Shown here piece by piece: positions 26,115 to 35,265 of a DNA stretch of 64,000 nucleotides. The notes beneath the pieces are model-generated. The model was not told the DNA's origin and searched no databases. It saw only the letters and a list, made by a program, of their open reading frames with translations. Position 1 is the stretch's first letter; every line of letters starts with the position of its first letter. Both the position numbers and the translations under genes were made by a program. Where the stretch lies: NCBI GenBank assembly GCA_965204155.1, contig OZ241971.1, forward strand, positions 3,100,001 through 3,164,000, given 5' to 3'. Origin of the DNA: UBA6522 sp965204155. GTDB lineage: Bacteria; Pseudomonadota; Gammaproteobacteria; Steroidobacterales; Rariloculaceae.

Positions 26115-27278
26115 TCAGAATGCGTTCACGCCGGTGAGCGCCTGGCCCACGACCAACTGGTGCACCGTCTCCGTGCCTTCGTAGGTATTCACGGTTTCAA
26201 GGTTGAGCATATGGCGCATGGCCGTGTACTCGACGGTGATTCCGCTGCCGCCGAGAATATCCCGGCTGTCGCGGGCGATCTCCAGCGCCGCGCGGACGTT
26301 ATGCCACTTGGCGAGGGAAACCTGCGCCGGTTGCATCCGGCCGGCGTCCTTGAGTTGACCGAGCCTGTACGCGAGCAATTGGGCGGTCGCGATCCTGCGA
26401 GCCATCTCGGCGAGGCGAATCTGTATCGACTGCGTGTGCGACAGCGGGCGGTCGAAAAGGACCCTGTCGTCGGCATAGCCGAGCACTTCCTTGAAGCAGG
26501 CCTGCGCGGCCCCGACAGCGCCCCAGCATATTCCGAACCGCGCCTGGGACAGGCAGCTCAGCGGGTACCTGAGTCCCACCGCGTCGGGAAGAACGCTTTC
26601 GGCGGGGACCCGAACATTGTCGAAGAACAGCGCCGAGGTGATCGACGCCCGCATCGAGAACTTGCGCTCGATATCGGTTGCCTCGAACCCCCGCATGCCC
26701 GGCTCCACGAGGAAACCGCGGATGCCCTCGTCGGTCATCGCCCACACCAGCGCAACGTCGGCGACCGTTCCGTTGGTGATCCACATCTTGGAACCGTTGA
26801 GAATCCAGTCGTCGCCGTCCCGCTTCGCGCGCGTCTTCATGTTGCCCGGGTCGGAGCCGCCGTGGGCTTCGGTCAGGCCGAAGCATCCGAGCGCTTCGCC
26901 GCGCGCCATCGCCGGCAGCCAGCGTTCCTTCTGCCGGTCCGAGCCGTAGCGGTGGATCGGAAACATGGTCAACGAACTCTGTACCGAGACGAAGCTTCGC
27001 AGGCCGCTGTCGCCGCGCTCCAGTTCCCGGCAGATCAGCCCGTAACAGATACTGTTCAGGCCTGCGCCGCCGTATCCGTGCAGCGTCGAGCCGAACAACC
27101 CGAGACTGGCCATCTCGGGGATCAACTCGGAGGGGAACCGGTGTTCCTCAAAGCACTCCCCGATGATCGGCAGCACCTTGTCGGACACGAATCGGGCCAC
27201 GCTGTCCCTGACGAGCACTTCGTCGTCCGCCAACAGCGCGTCGACGTCCAGCAGATCCATGGAATTCAACCTAGCCAC
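26115..27278 (-). CDS. Glutaryl-CoA-dehydrogenase-like acyl-CoA dehydrogenase
   Basis: The preferred start is GTG 27278 (GGGAG 6 bases upstream), giving 387 residues; ATG 27260 is possible. FAD and substrate-binding segments are CFGLTEAHGGSDPGNM, WITNGTVADVALVWA and GIRGFLVEPGMRG. The catalytic glutamate lies in NTYEGTETVH near the C-terminus. These match the glutaryl-CoA dehydrogenase branch, including RKFSMRASITSALFFDNVRVP. Activity on glutaryl-CoA (dehydrogenation plus decarboxylation to crotonyl-CoA) is likely but not certain. No CoA transferase or ETF genes are adjacent. Confidence 0.87.
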   Translation of the reverse strand: MARLNSMDLLDVDALLADDEVLVRDSVARFVSDKVLPIIGECFEEHRFPSELIPEMASLGLFGSTLHGYGGAGLNSICYGLICRELERGDSGLRSFVSVQSSLTMFPIHRYGSDRQKERWLPAMARGEALGCFGLTEAHGGSDPGNMKTRAKRDGDDWILNGSKMWITNGTVADVALVWAMTDEGIRGFLVEPGMRGFEATDIERKFSMRASITSALFFDNVRVPAESVLPDAVGLRYPLSCLSQARFGICWGAVGAAQACFKEVLGYADDRVLFDRPLSHTQSIQIRLAEMARRIATAQLLAYRLGQLKDAGRMQPAQVSLAKWHNVRAALEIARDSRDILGGSGITVEYTAMRHMLNLETVNTYEGTETVHQLVVGQALTGVNAF

Positions 27279-27503
27279 TACTTTCTCCCTTGCGGCGTGT
27301 TTGCCAGCGCGGACCGTTCCGCGGACGCTCCGGGCAAGGGGCACTGCGCTCTAGTCGCCACCCGATTTCCAGGTACCGTTCGCGGTGGCTACTATAATCG
27401 AGGTGGCGCCATGGATGTGCGGACTGTTGCAACCGTTGCGCCAATGGAATATATGAGTGTAGTCAGTTTTGGTGCCCGGGCGATTACGGTTGATGGAGAA
27501 GTG

Positions 27504-29150
27504 ATGTACAAGACCAAACTACCGAACAACATGTTCATGACTCGCCGAAGTTTTTGTGAGACCGGTCTGACTGCGTTGACGGGCCTGATGGCGGGAGCAC
27601 CGGCGCTGCGTGCGGTGGCGCAGGAGACGCGCCTTTCCAGCCCGGGCGGTACGGCGCAGACCGAGGCCGGCAGCGTTCGCGGCCTGCTGAGGAACGGTGT
27701 GCACCAATTCTGGGGAATTCCCTACGGTGCACCGACGGGAGGGGCGAACCGCTTCATGCCGCCGCAGAAGCCTGCGCCGTGGGATGGTGTAAGGGACTGC
27801 TTCCAGCTTGGCGAACGGGCCCTGATGCAGCCCGGCGGCAGCGAGCCCGCGGCGGTGGTGCGGGCGCTCAATCGCAACAGTCTGCAGGGCGAGGACTGCC
27901 TGAACGTGAACCTGTTCACTCCGGGCCTCGACGGCGCGGCACGGCCGGTCATGGTCTGGCTGCACGGCGGCGGCTTTTCCGCCGGTTCCGGAAACTACCT
28001 GCTCTACAACGGCACGAACCTGGCGAAGAAAGAGGACGTGGTGGTGGTCGTCGTCAACCACCGGCTCAACGTTCACGGATTCCTGCATCTGGCGGATATT
28101 GGCGGCGAGAAGTGGGCCCGGTCCACCAACGTCGGCATGCAGGACCAGATCGCGACGCTGGAATGGATCAGGAACAACATCGAGAATTTCGGGGGCGATC
28201 CGGATCGGGTCACGATCTTTGGCCAGTCGGGCGGCGGAGGAAAGGTGACCACGCTGATGGCCATGCCGTCGGCTCAGGGCCTGTTTCACCGCGCCGTCGC
28301 CCAGAGCGGGTTTGCCCTCAGGGGTACGCCTTCGGCGGATGCGAATGAGGCTGCGGAGCGATTTCTGGCCAAGCTCGGAATTGCCCCCGGCGACCTCGAT
28401 CGCCTGCAGGAATTGACCGTGCAGCAGATTCAGGACGCCATTTACAGCGAACCCGAGCTTCCGGGACTGGGCAGGGGTCCGGTGATCGACGGTACCTTCA
28501 TTCCGGGCCACCAATGGGATCCTGCGGCGCCGTCCTGGTCGGCGGACGTGCCGCTCATGGTCGGTTCAACCGAAACGGAGGACGGCTGGATCGGCCCGCC
28601 GCCGTTTGAGCTGCCGGACGACGAAATGCTGGACCTGTTCACCACGCAATTGGCCCACGGTAACCCCGACGACGCACGGGAGTTGCTCGACCTCTATCGG
28701 CGGCTTCACCCGGACAAGCGCAACCGCATGCTCTGGTTGACGGCGGAGTCGGACAACGCACGACGCTGGAATGCGCAAACCCTGAGCAAATTGAAGTTCG
28801 AACAAGGCGCTGCGCCGAGCTACCTGTACTTTTTTGACTGGTATTCGCAGGTCCATGACAACCGCATGGGTTCGTACCATACTCTGGACATTCCCTTCAT
28901 CTTCTACAATCTGGACATTGCGGCCTCCATGACCGGTGCGGAACATTCCAGGTACGAACTCGGCCATGTAATGAGTGCTGCCTGGGCCGCCTTTGCGCGG
29001 ACCGGCAATCCGGACCACGCGGACATGCCTCACTGGCCCGCGTTCAATCCGGACGCTTACCCGACCATGATGTTCGGCGAGGAGGTCAGGGTCACCGACG
29101 ATCCCAACCGGGAAGAGCGCCTGGCGCTTGCGAGGTTGAGAAGAACGTAG
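27504..29150 (+). CDS. Tat-exported type B carboxylesterase
   Basis: This 548-residue protein starts at ATG 27504, with GGAG just upstream. A twin-arginine leader (TRRSFCETGLTALTGLMAG) indicates folded export. The carboxylesterase landmarks are EDCLNVNLFTP, the oxyanion hole HGGGFSAGSG, the nucleophile elbow FGQSGGGG (usual form FGESAGG) and a His-bearing GSYHTLDIPFIF near residue 460. The Glu-to-Gln change beside the nucleophile is unusual. Downstream genes encode periplasmic oxidoreductases, so it may release an alcohol substrate for them. Confidence 0.87.
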   Translation: MYKTKLPNNMFMTRRSFCETGLTALTGLMAGAPALRAVAQETRLSSPGGTAQTEAGSVRGLLRNGVHQFWGIPYGAPTGGANRFMPPQKPAPWDGVRDCFQLGERALMQPGGSEPAAVVRALNRNSLQGEDCLNVNLFTPGLDGAARPVMVWLHGGGFSAGSGNYLLYNGTNLAKKEDVVVVVVNHRLNVHGFLHLADIGGEKWARSTNVGMQDQIATLEWIRNNIENFGGDPDRVTIFGQSGGGGKVTTLMAMPSAQGLFHRAVAQSGFALRGTPSADANEAAERFLAKLGIAPGDLDRLQELTVQQIQDAIYSEPELPGLGRGPVIDGTFIPGHQWDPAAPSWSADVPLMVGSTETEDGWIGPPPFELPDDEMLDLFTTQLAHGNPDDARELLDLYRRLHPDKRNRMLWLTAESDNARRWNAQTLSKLKFEQGAAPSYLYFFDWYSQVHDNRMGSYHTLDIPFIFYNLDIAASMTGAEHSRYELGHVMSAAWAAFARTGNPDHADMPHWPAFNPDAYPTMMFGEEVRVTDDPNREERLALARLRRT

Positions 29151-29220
29151 CAGAAACAGGGGCGTTCGCCGGCACTCGCCGGAGGTGCCACTGAAAGCAG
29201 ACACGCAGGGAGAAATCGGC

Positions 29221-31359
29221 ATGACCGATGCTGGGAGAATTCCGACAGGTGGATTGGGCGCCGGACGCACGGTGGGTGCGGTCGGCGCGCTTGCGTGCCT
29301 TCTGACGGTGCAACCGGTTCAGGGGCAGTGGGTGGGTCCCAGCTTCACCCACGATCAGGCCACCAGCGGCCGGGCGGCGTACGAGACCGGGTGCGCATCG
29401 TGCCATGGCGATATCCTGGATGGTGGAGAACTCGGCCCGCCCCTGCGAGGGCGTCTCTTCCTTCAGCAATGGGGCGGCAAGTCGGTCGCAGGATTGTTCG
29501 CCGAAATCGTCGCAACCAAGCCGAGCGCGGCGCCGGGAACGCTGGGCGACACGGTCTACGCTGATTTGATGGCCTACATTCTGCAGGAAAATGGCGTACG
29601 TCCCAGCGCGGGCGCATTGCCGACGGACGTGCAGGCGCTCAGTTCGCTTCTGGTGCCCAGCTACGGACGGACCGCCAGTGGCGGGCTACCGGGCGGCGTT
29701 TCCCTGCCGCCGCCGCCCGAGCCGAGTCCAAATCCCCTGGAAGACATCACCCCGGTGACCGACGAGATGTTGGCGGACCCCCCCGCGGGGGATTGGCTGA
29801 CGTGGCGCCGCACGCAAGACGCCTTCGGTTTCAGCCCGCTGGACGACATCGACAGGAACAACGTCGGCGACCTTCGCGTGGCGTGGAGTTGGTCGCTGCC
29901 CCCCGGATCGGCCGAGGTGGCGCCGCTGGTTCATGACGGCGTCATGTTCGTTCACGGTCACGGCGACATCGTTCAGGCGCTGGATGCGGCCACGGGCGAC
30001 ATGCTGTGGCAATACTCCCACTGGGCCCGAGGCGGCAGGTCACCGAGTGTGAAACGCAGCATCGCCCTCGGCGGCGACTTGCTGTATCTGCCGACTTCCG
30101 ACGGGCGGATCGTAGCCCTGGACGTCAGAACAGGCGATGTCGTCTGGGATCAACAGATCGGCGACGACGAGCGCTACGCCATGACCTCGGGTCCCCTGGT
30201 CGCCCAGGGCAAGGTGATGATCGGCACGACCGGGCGCGCGCCCGGCGGCAATTACGTCGTGGGGCTGGATGCGGCCACGGGCGAGGAGATGTGGCGCTGG
30301 TGGACGATCGCCCGCCCGGGGGAGCCGGGTGGCGAGTCCTGGAACGGTCTGTTGCTGGAGGAGCGCAACGGCGGATCGATCTGGGTTCCGGGTACCTACG
30401 ATGCCGAACTCGGACTGGCCTATTTCGGCGTGGCGCAAACCTACGATACCGGACCCCTGCTCGAACCGCTCAGGGGTCCTGGCGTTACCAGCGATGCCTT
30501 GTTTACCAACACCACCGCGGCGCTGGACCCGGATACCGGGGAACTGGTCTGGTACTACCAGCACCTCCCCAATGACCAATGGGACCTGGATTGGATTTTC
30601 GGCCGCCAGGTAATGACGATGCCGGTGGACGGCGTGGAAAAGAAGGTGGTCGCTGCGGCGGGCAAGGTGGCCATCTACGATTTTCTCGAGGCGGATACGG
30701 GCGCCTATGTGGACTCGCTGGATCTCGGGTTGCAGGACCTGATCACGGCGATCGACCCTGAGACGGGCGCCAAGACCATCGATCCGGCGATGATGCCCGG
30801 CCCGAACCACGTCGTTACGGTCTGCCCCCATGCGGGTGGCGCCAAGAACTGGATTCCGGGTTCATATGACTCGGCGTCCAGTACGATGTTTCTTCCGCTG
30901 ACGGAGTTCTGCATGGATCTCACGCCGGGACCGGAAGGGACGGTCACCAGCCTGTCGTCAGGCGTGAACTGGACCGTCAGACCACGGGCGGACAGCGACG
31001 GCAACTACGGGCGACTGCAAGCGGTGAACTTCGAGACCGGGGAGGTGCTGTGGACGTATCGGCAGCGCACGCCCTGGATGAGCGGCGTGCTGGCGACTGC
31101 CGGCGGCCTCGTGTTCGGGGGCGACGTGGAGCGCTATTTCACGGCCTTCGATACGGACAGCGGCGAGCAGTTGTGGCAGGTCCGGCTCAGCGATGTGCCC
31201 AATAGCCCGCCCATCAGCTACATGGCCAACGGCAGGCAATACGTGGCGCTGACGGCGGGCCACGGTGGCGGTATCTCGGTGGATCGCACGCCGCTGATTC
31301 CGGAGGTCAAGCTGCCTTCAAGTTCCGGACCGGTGGTGTGGGCGTTCGAATTGCGGTAG
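29221..31359 (+). CDS. Periplasmic PQQ-dependent dehydrogenase with N-terminal cytochrome c domain
   Basis: This 712-residue protein starts at ATG 29221 (GGGAG 9 bases upstream) with a signal peptide. A cytochrome c domain carries CASCHG near residue 60. A proline-rich linker (PPPPEPSPNP) leads to an eight-bladed PQQ propeller with repeated TGxxxW tryptophan-docking motifs (LDAATGDMLWQY, LDVRTGDVVWD, LDPDTGELVWYY) and NDQWDLDW at the Ca/PQQ site. Many quinohaemoproteins carry the haem domain at the C-terminus, so this order is notable. It oxidises an alcohol, aldehyde or sugar and passes electrons through its own haem. No PQQ biosynthesis genes are in the window. Confidence 0.88.
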   Translation: MTDAGRIPTGGLGAGRTVGAVGALACLLTVQPVQGQWVGPSFTHDQATSGRAAYETGCASCHGDILDGGELGPPLRGRLFLQQWGGKSVAGLFAEIVATKPSAAPGTLGDTVYADLMAYILQENGVRPSAGALPTDVQALSSLLVPSYGRTASGGLPGGVSLPPPPEPSPNPLEDITPVTDEMLADPPAGDWLTWRRTQDAFGFSPLDDIDRNNVGDLRVAWSWSLPPGSAEVAPLVHDGVMFVHGHGDIVQALDAATGDMLWQYSHWARGGRSPSVKRSIALGGDLLYLPTSDGRIVALDVRTGDVVWDQQIGDDERYAMTSGPLVAQGKVMIGTTGRAPGGNYVVGLDAATGEEMWRWWTIARPGEPGGESWNGLLLEERNGGSIWVPGTYDAELGLAYFGVAQTYDTGPLLEPLRGPGVTSDALFTNTTAALDPDTGELVWYYQHLPNDQWDLDWIFGRQVMTMPVDGVEKKVVAAAGKVAIYDFLEADTGAYVDSLDLGLQDLITAIDPETGAKTIDPAMMPGPNHVVTVCPHAGGAKNWIPGSYDSASSTMFLPLTEFCMDLTPGPEGTVTSLSSGVNWTVRPRADSDGNYGRLQAVNFETGEVLWTYRQRTPWMSGVLATAGGLVFGGDVERYFTAFDTDSGEQLWQVRLSDVPNSPPISYMANGRQYVALTAGHGGGISVDRTPLIPEVKLPSSSGPVVWAFELR

Positions 31360-31364
31360 CAGGC

Positions 31365-31388
31365 GTCCAGGATACCGGTGTTCCGGAC
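31365..31388. terminator. Weak candidate bidirectional hairpin between convergent genes
   Basis: GTCCAGGA (31365-31372) can pair with TTCCGGAC (31381-31388), with one mismatch and one G-T pair, around an 8-base loop. It lies between the ends of the PQQ dehydrogenase and the membrane cytochrome gene. It has no T-tract, so a terminator role is uncertain. Confidence 0.25.
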
Positions 31389-31417
31389 GTGCCCTGACAA
31401 ACTCGGGAAAATGTTAT

Positions 31418-32263
31418 CTAAAGGTCCAGCTGGTTCCGCAGCAGGGGCCGAACATTGGCAATGTCCAGGCTGCCCAGGGTCGTTTCCGCCGGAGCGCCGG
31501 CGTCGATCCACCACCGGATGATCTCGGTCTCGATGTCGGTCAGCGGTGTCTTGCCTTCGGCGGGCATGAAGTCTTCGTGGTCGCGCGCCAGGGTGATGCG
31601 GTAATAGAGTTCGCTGTCCTCGGCATTTCCCGGCGAGATCGCCGTCCCGATCTCGCCGCCGTCCAGTGTGGTCTCGTAGGTCGAAAGATCGAGCATGCCG
31701 CGCTGGCGCTCGGAATTGTGGCAACTGGAGCAGCGCGCCCGAAGCATGGGCCGAACCACATCCAGATAAGGGTCGGCCGCTGCCAGTTCGGTAACGGGCG
31801 GACGCCGCGGCTCCAGGCCCGCCAGCGCGCGAATCGGCCCCGGAGCGAATTCGGCGAGGAAGGCCGGGCCGTGGGTGAGGTTTCCGCCGTAGTGTCCTGC
31901 GACAAACAGCAGGACGACCAGGACCCCGGCGATGCCGTACTGCGCTCTGGCGTAGAGCGGTGTCAGCCACATCCGCAGCATCCAGGCCAGGGTGGCCAGC
32001 ACGGCGACGCTGGTGCCGGCGATCATGTGAACTGTCGCTGACGTGCCGGCGAATCCGCCTTCGAAGTAGTGCATGTAGCCCAGCGCCACAGTGACAATGG
32101 AGGTCACCGCAGCGGCGGCCCAAAGGAAGGAACCGGCCGATACCGGGCGCTGCAAGGTCCGTCTGCGCGATGCGGCCTCCAGGGCGATCACCGCAAGAAT
32201 GATTCCGATCGGCAGGTGCAGGACCAGCACGTGGAAACGACCAAAGAAGAACACCCAGTCCAT
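31418..32263 (-). CDS. Membrane protein with C-terminal cytochrome c-like (CxxCH) domain
   Basis: This 281-residue protein has four hydrophobic helices in residues ~5-130, in the pattern of DUF2231-type membrane domains (FHVLVLHLPIGI, GYMHYFEGGF). A periplasmic domain follows with a single haem site CSSCH near residue 180. The downstream features RGMLDLSTY, ISPGNAEDSELY, FMPAEG and WWIDAGA are typical of Planctomycete-type cytochrome c (PSCyt1/PSD1-associated) domains. It probably shuttles electrons at the membrane. It is convergent with the PQQ dehydrogenase gene, not in the same operon. Confidence 0.78.
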   Translation of the reverse strand: MDWVFFFGRFHVLVLHLPIGIILAVIALEAASRRRTLQRPVSAGSFLWAAAAVTSIVTVALGYMHYFEGGFAGTSATVHMIAGTSVAVLATLAWMLRMWLTPLYARAQYGIAGVLVVLLFVAGHYGGNLTHGPAFLAEFAPGPIRALAGLEPRRPPVTELAAADPYLDVVRPMLRARCSSCHNSERQRGMLDLSTYETTLDGGEIGTAISPGNAEDSELYYRITLARDHEDFMPAEGKTPLTDIETEIIRWWIDAGAPAETTLGSLDIANVRPLLRNQLDL

Positions 32264-32450
32264 AATCCCTCTTCTCGCTGCAACCGGGGAATCGTGTGGC
32301 CGTGGATTGCGTCCGAACGGAGACGTGCCCCTGATCCAGCGATTGCGTTGTGCCGTTGACCCGCATACGCTATCAGAAAAAGCCGGTCACCAATAATCCG
32401 GTCGTGCAGGCGCATGGAAGTCCCGAAAACCGAGTAGTGGAGAATCACTG

Positions 32451-34277
32451 ATGAAAGAGCCTCGGACAGGAATGGTCCTTGAGGGGATGTACAGGCTGAT
32501 CGCCATTGTATCGGTCATGTTTTTCGCGGCGTGCGGAGGGGGTGGAGAGTCTTCTCCGTCGCCATCGCTGGACCTGACGAACATCGACGCCGTCGTCGAA
32601 CGCGGCGAAGAACTCTACATGGGTGACGGGGAGTGCTGGGACTGCCACGGCGCCAGCGGCGAGGGCACCGACACGGCGCCTTCAATCAATCACGCGCCAA
32701 GTGCGTTCGACATTCACTACATGCTCAACACCAATCCGGAGATGGCCGATGTGAGCGAACGGATGCAGGCCAGCCGCGAGGACATCGTCGCGATCGCAGC
32801 CTATACGCGTTCGTTCGCCGATCTGGATGTCACGGCCGAAGCAATCCGCGAACTCGTGGCTTCCATGGCCAGCGCCCGGGACTACGCGGAATACGCCAGC
32901 ACGGACGCGTTCGTCGTGACGGCGCGCGACCGGGCCGTGCAGGAAGTCGAGCGCTTCGACTCGGTGGTTGCCGACTGGGAGCGCAAGTCCAGGGAAGGCA
33001 ATATTCGCAGCGACTACACAATCCGCGTCGCGCGCACGTATGATCTCGGCGAGCCGAAGTTCGAACCCGAGCCGGGCAAGGTGTACTTCTACGAGAATAC
33101 CGGGGCCGGCCAGCCGGGCGAGCTCGGATTTCCCAATATGGGTCGGTACGACGCCGGATCCGTGCAGATCGTCGTCGGCGATGCCGCCACCAAGGAAATC
33201 ATCGCCTACCATACGTTTCCGCCGGAATTCCGCGCTTCCGTGCACTCCACTGCCGTCACGCCCGACGGACGCTACGTCTATATCACCGGGCCGCGGCCTT
33301 CCTACGGCGACGCACCGGATCGCCCCGTGGGCGGGCTGGACACGCCGGCCACCATCATCAAGGCGGATGCGCTGACGTTGCAGCCGGTGGAACAGTTGAT
33401 CGTTGGCGGCCGCATGCACCATGCGCAGATTTTCCAGGATCGGCTGATGCTGGTGGATACGTTTGCACGGGACGAGGACGGGCTGGATGTTTTCCTCATG
33501 GACCCCGCCACCGACGAAGTGATCGGTGGCGTACGCGACGAGGATCTGGGCGGGGTCTCGTATACGTCGTTCACCGACAACGAATACATCTACATCCTGA
33601 TGCAGCCGGCGGGGTACGGTTCCAGTTCGATTTCCGGCTACCTGGTGGCCGGACGCTACAACCGGGGCGAATTCGCCGTATTGCGGCCGTTCTGGGTGGC
33701 CAAGGTCGACCCGGAGTCGTGGGAAGTGGTGCAGGAGTATCCCTATCCGGGGTTCCGCGCCAACTGGATCGTGCTCGATTCCGCCCGGGAGAACATGTAC
33801 GTGCCGGTGGGCGGCAACTCCTATCTGAACAAGATCGACCTGGTGTCTGGTGAGATCGTCTGGACGGCGCCGACCGGCACCGGCCCCTACGGCGCCAGCC
33901 TGACGGCGGACGAGTCGCAGATCTGGGTCGCGGACAAGGGCGAGACCACCGGCATGTTCGGCCGCACGATGACCGTCATCGACACCGGGAGGGGAAGGCA
34001 ACTGGAGACCGTATTTTCCGGGTACCAGGTCGATCACGTGCTGCTGTCGCCGAACGGGCGCGAGATGTGGGGTACGAGCAATTCGGATGGCCGGATTTAC
34101 GTGTTCGATGTCGAGACGCGGGAGCAGACCCACGTGATCGACATGCCGGGATTCGGCGATGCTCACGGGCTGGTCTTCGTCTGGTACGACGACGCAGGCG
34201 AACCCCACGTGGTGCGCGACCAGGGGGGCTTCCACAGCGGTATCAATCCGGCGCTGGGGAACGTGTTGGAATACTAG
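32451..34277 (+). CDS. Cytochrome c-beta-propeller lipoprotein
   Basis: This 608-residue protein starts at ATG 32451, with GGAG 8 bases upstream. The lipobox FAAC near residue 28 suggests lipid anchoring. A small cytochrome domain has CWDCH near residue 63. A YncE/NirF-like propeller fills residues ~170-608, with repeats such as VTPDGRYVYITG, VDTFARDEDGLDVFL and ADESQIWVADKGETTG. The last ~430 residues are clearly paralogous to the propeller at 49562-51082, which lacks the haem domain. It is probably an electron-transfer or ligand-binding protein. It heads the same-strand run that includes the VAO flavoenzyme. Confidence 0.78.
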   Translation: MKEPRTGMVLEGMYRLIAIVSVMFFAACGGGGESSPSPSLDLTNIDAVVERGEELYMGDGECWDCHGASGEGTDTAPSINHAPSAFDIHYMLNTNPEMADVSERMQASREDIVAIAAYTRSFADLDVTAEAIRELVASMASARDYAEYASTDAFVVTARDRAVQEVERFDSVVADWERKSREGNIRSDYTIRVARTYDLGEPKFEPEPGKVYFYENTGAGQPGELGFPNMGRYDAGSVQIVVGDAATKEIIAYHTFPPEFRASVHSTAVTPDGRYVYITGPRPSYGDAPDRPVGGLDTPATIIKADALTLQPVEQLIVGGRMHHAQIFQDRLMLVDTFARDEDGLDVFLMDPATDEVIGGVRDEDLGGVSYTSFTDNEYIYILMQPAGYGSSSISGYLVAGRYNRGEFAVLRPFWVAKVDPESWEVVQEYPYPGFRANWIVLDSARENMYVPVGGNSYLNKIDLVSGEIVWTAPTGTGPYGASLTADESQIWVADKGETTGMFGRTMTVIDTGRGRQLETVFSGYQVDHVLLSPNGREMWGTSNSDGRIYVFDVETREQTHVIDMPGFGDAHGLVFVWYDDAGEPHVVRDQGGFHSGINPALGNVLEY

Positions 34278-34306
34278 GGGAATCGGAAGCAAATCCAGGG
34301 AAAATC

Positions 34307-35263
34307 ATGATCTGCGGGACGTTGACTGGAAGGTATTCGCGGGAAATCCGGGCGGCCGGATCGACCAGAAACCGGATCGCCGCCCGCGCCGTTCTGGCTC
34401 TCGTGCTGGCTGCTCCGGGCGCGGCGCTTGCACAAATGGACCTTGCCGGCGAATGGCGCAATACCGGCCAGCAGGACGTCCGCGACAACCCCCATATCGG
34501 CGAGATCGTCGGGTTGCCGCTCAGCGAGGAGTCCATTCACCGTGCCGAGACCTATGACCAGTCGATCCTGTCGTTCCCGGAATGGCAGTGCCGGCCCCAT
34601 TCGGCCGCGTACGTGAAGCGGGACCCCTCCAATCTGCGAATCTCGCGTATCACCGATCCGGCGAACCGCAATCTCATCGGTTACGAAATGGAGTGGTATC
34701 GCAACGTAACGGTGCCGATCTACATGGACGGCCGCTCCCACCCGCCGGAAACGGCGCCGCATAGCTGGCTCGGCTTTTCCACCGCCACATGGGAAGGGGA
34801 GAAGCTGCGCATCACGACGACGCACATGAAGGAGAACTGGTACCGGCGCAACGGCCCGCCGCAGAGCGATACGTCGATGCTCACCGAGTACGTCATGCGG
34901 CGCCAGTTCCGCGGCCGGGATTATCTGACCTGGGTGATCATCGCCTACGACGACCACTACCTGACGGAACCGCTGATTCGCAGCACCGAGTACCAGGATG
35001 CGCTGAACCAGCAGATGACCGTCTATCCCTGCACGCCGGTGACGGAGGTGGTCTGGCCCGATGGCTACGTGCCCCACTTCCTGCCCGGTCAGAACGAGCA
35101 CTTCACCGACTTCGCCGAAGCCTACGGACTGCCCCCGGACATCATGTACGACGGCGCGCAGACCATGTACCCGGAATACCGCCTGAAGCTGGGCGACTAC
35201 GCCAAGTCCACGTCGCGTACGATGGAGGCGAGTTCGGCCGAGTATGCCCGGTCCCGGAGGTGA
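34307..35263 (+). CDS. Secreted domain-B-like protein
   Basis: This 318-residue protein starts at ATG 34307 (AGGGA 6 bases upstream). The long N-region and signal peptide end at GAALAQ. The body matches the domain-B family: DLAGEWRN, an ECRPH-like CRPHSAAY, RIYMDGR-type IYMDGRSHPP, and GFSTATWEGEKLRITTTHM in place of GHSxGxWxGDTLVVxTT. It has a C-terminal extension of about 70 residues (HFLPGQNEHFTDFAEAYGLPP). No domain A is attached or adjacent. It lies 29 bases after the propeller gene and its stop overlaps the ribosome site of the next gene. Confidence 0.68.
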   Translation: MICGTLTGRYSREIRAAGSTRNRIAARAVLALVLAAPGAALAQMDLAGEWRNTGQQDVRDNPHIGEIVGLPLSEESIHRAETYDQSILSFPEWQCRPHSAAYVKRDPSNLRISRITDPANRNLIGYEMEWYRNVTVPIYMDGRSHPPETAPHSWLGFSTATWEGEKLRITTTHMKENWYRRNGPPQSDTSMLTEYVMRRQFRGRDYLTWVIIAYDDHYLTEPLIRSTEYQDALNQQMTVYPCTPVTEVVWPDGYVPHFLPGQNEHFTDFAEAYGLPPDIMYDGAQTMYPEYRLKLGDYAKSTSRTMEASSAEYARSRR

Positions 35264-35265
35264 TC
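35256..35265 (+). promoter_or_regulatory. Extended Shine-Dalgarno deciding a GTG start
   Basis: GGAGGTGATC is a 10-base complement to the 3' end of 16S rRNA and directly precedes GTG 35266. The stop codon of the upstream gene (TGA 35261-35263) lies within it. This supports coupling and fixes the start of the MBL gene, which has no ATG near its signal peptide. Confidence 0.6.

Noticed and set aside
26160..27503. A long N-terminal extension of the carboxylesterase
   Set aside because: It is antisense to the acyl-CoA dehydrogenase and has shadow-frame composition. A Tat leader and ribosome site mark the start at 27504.
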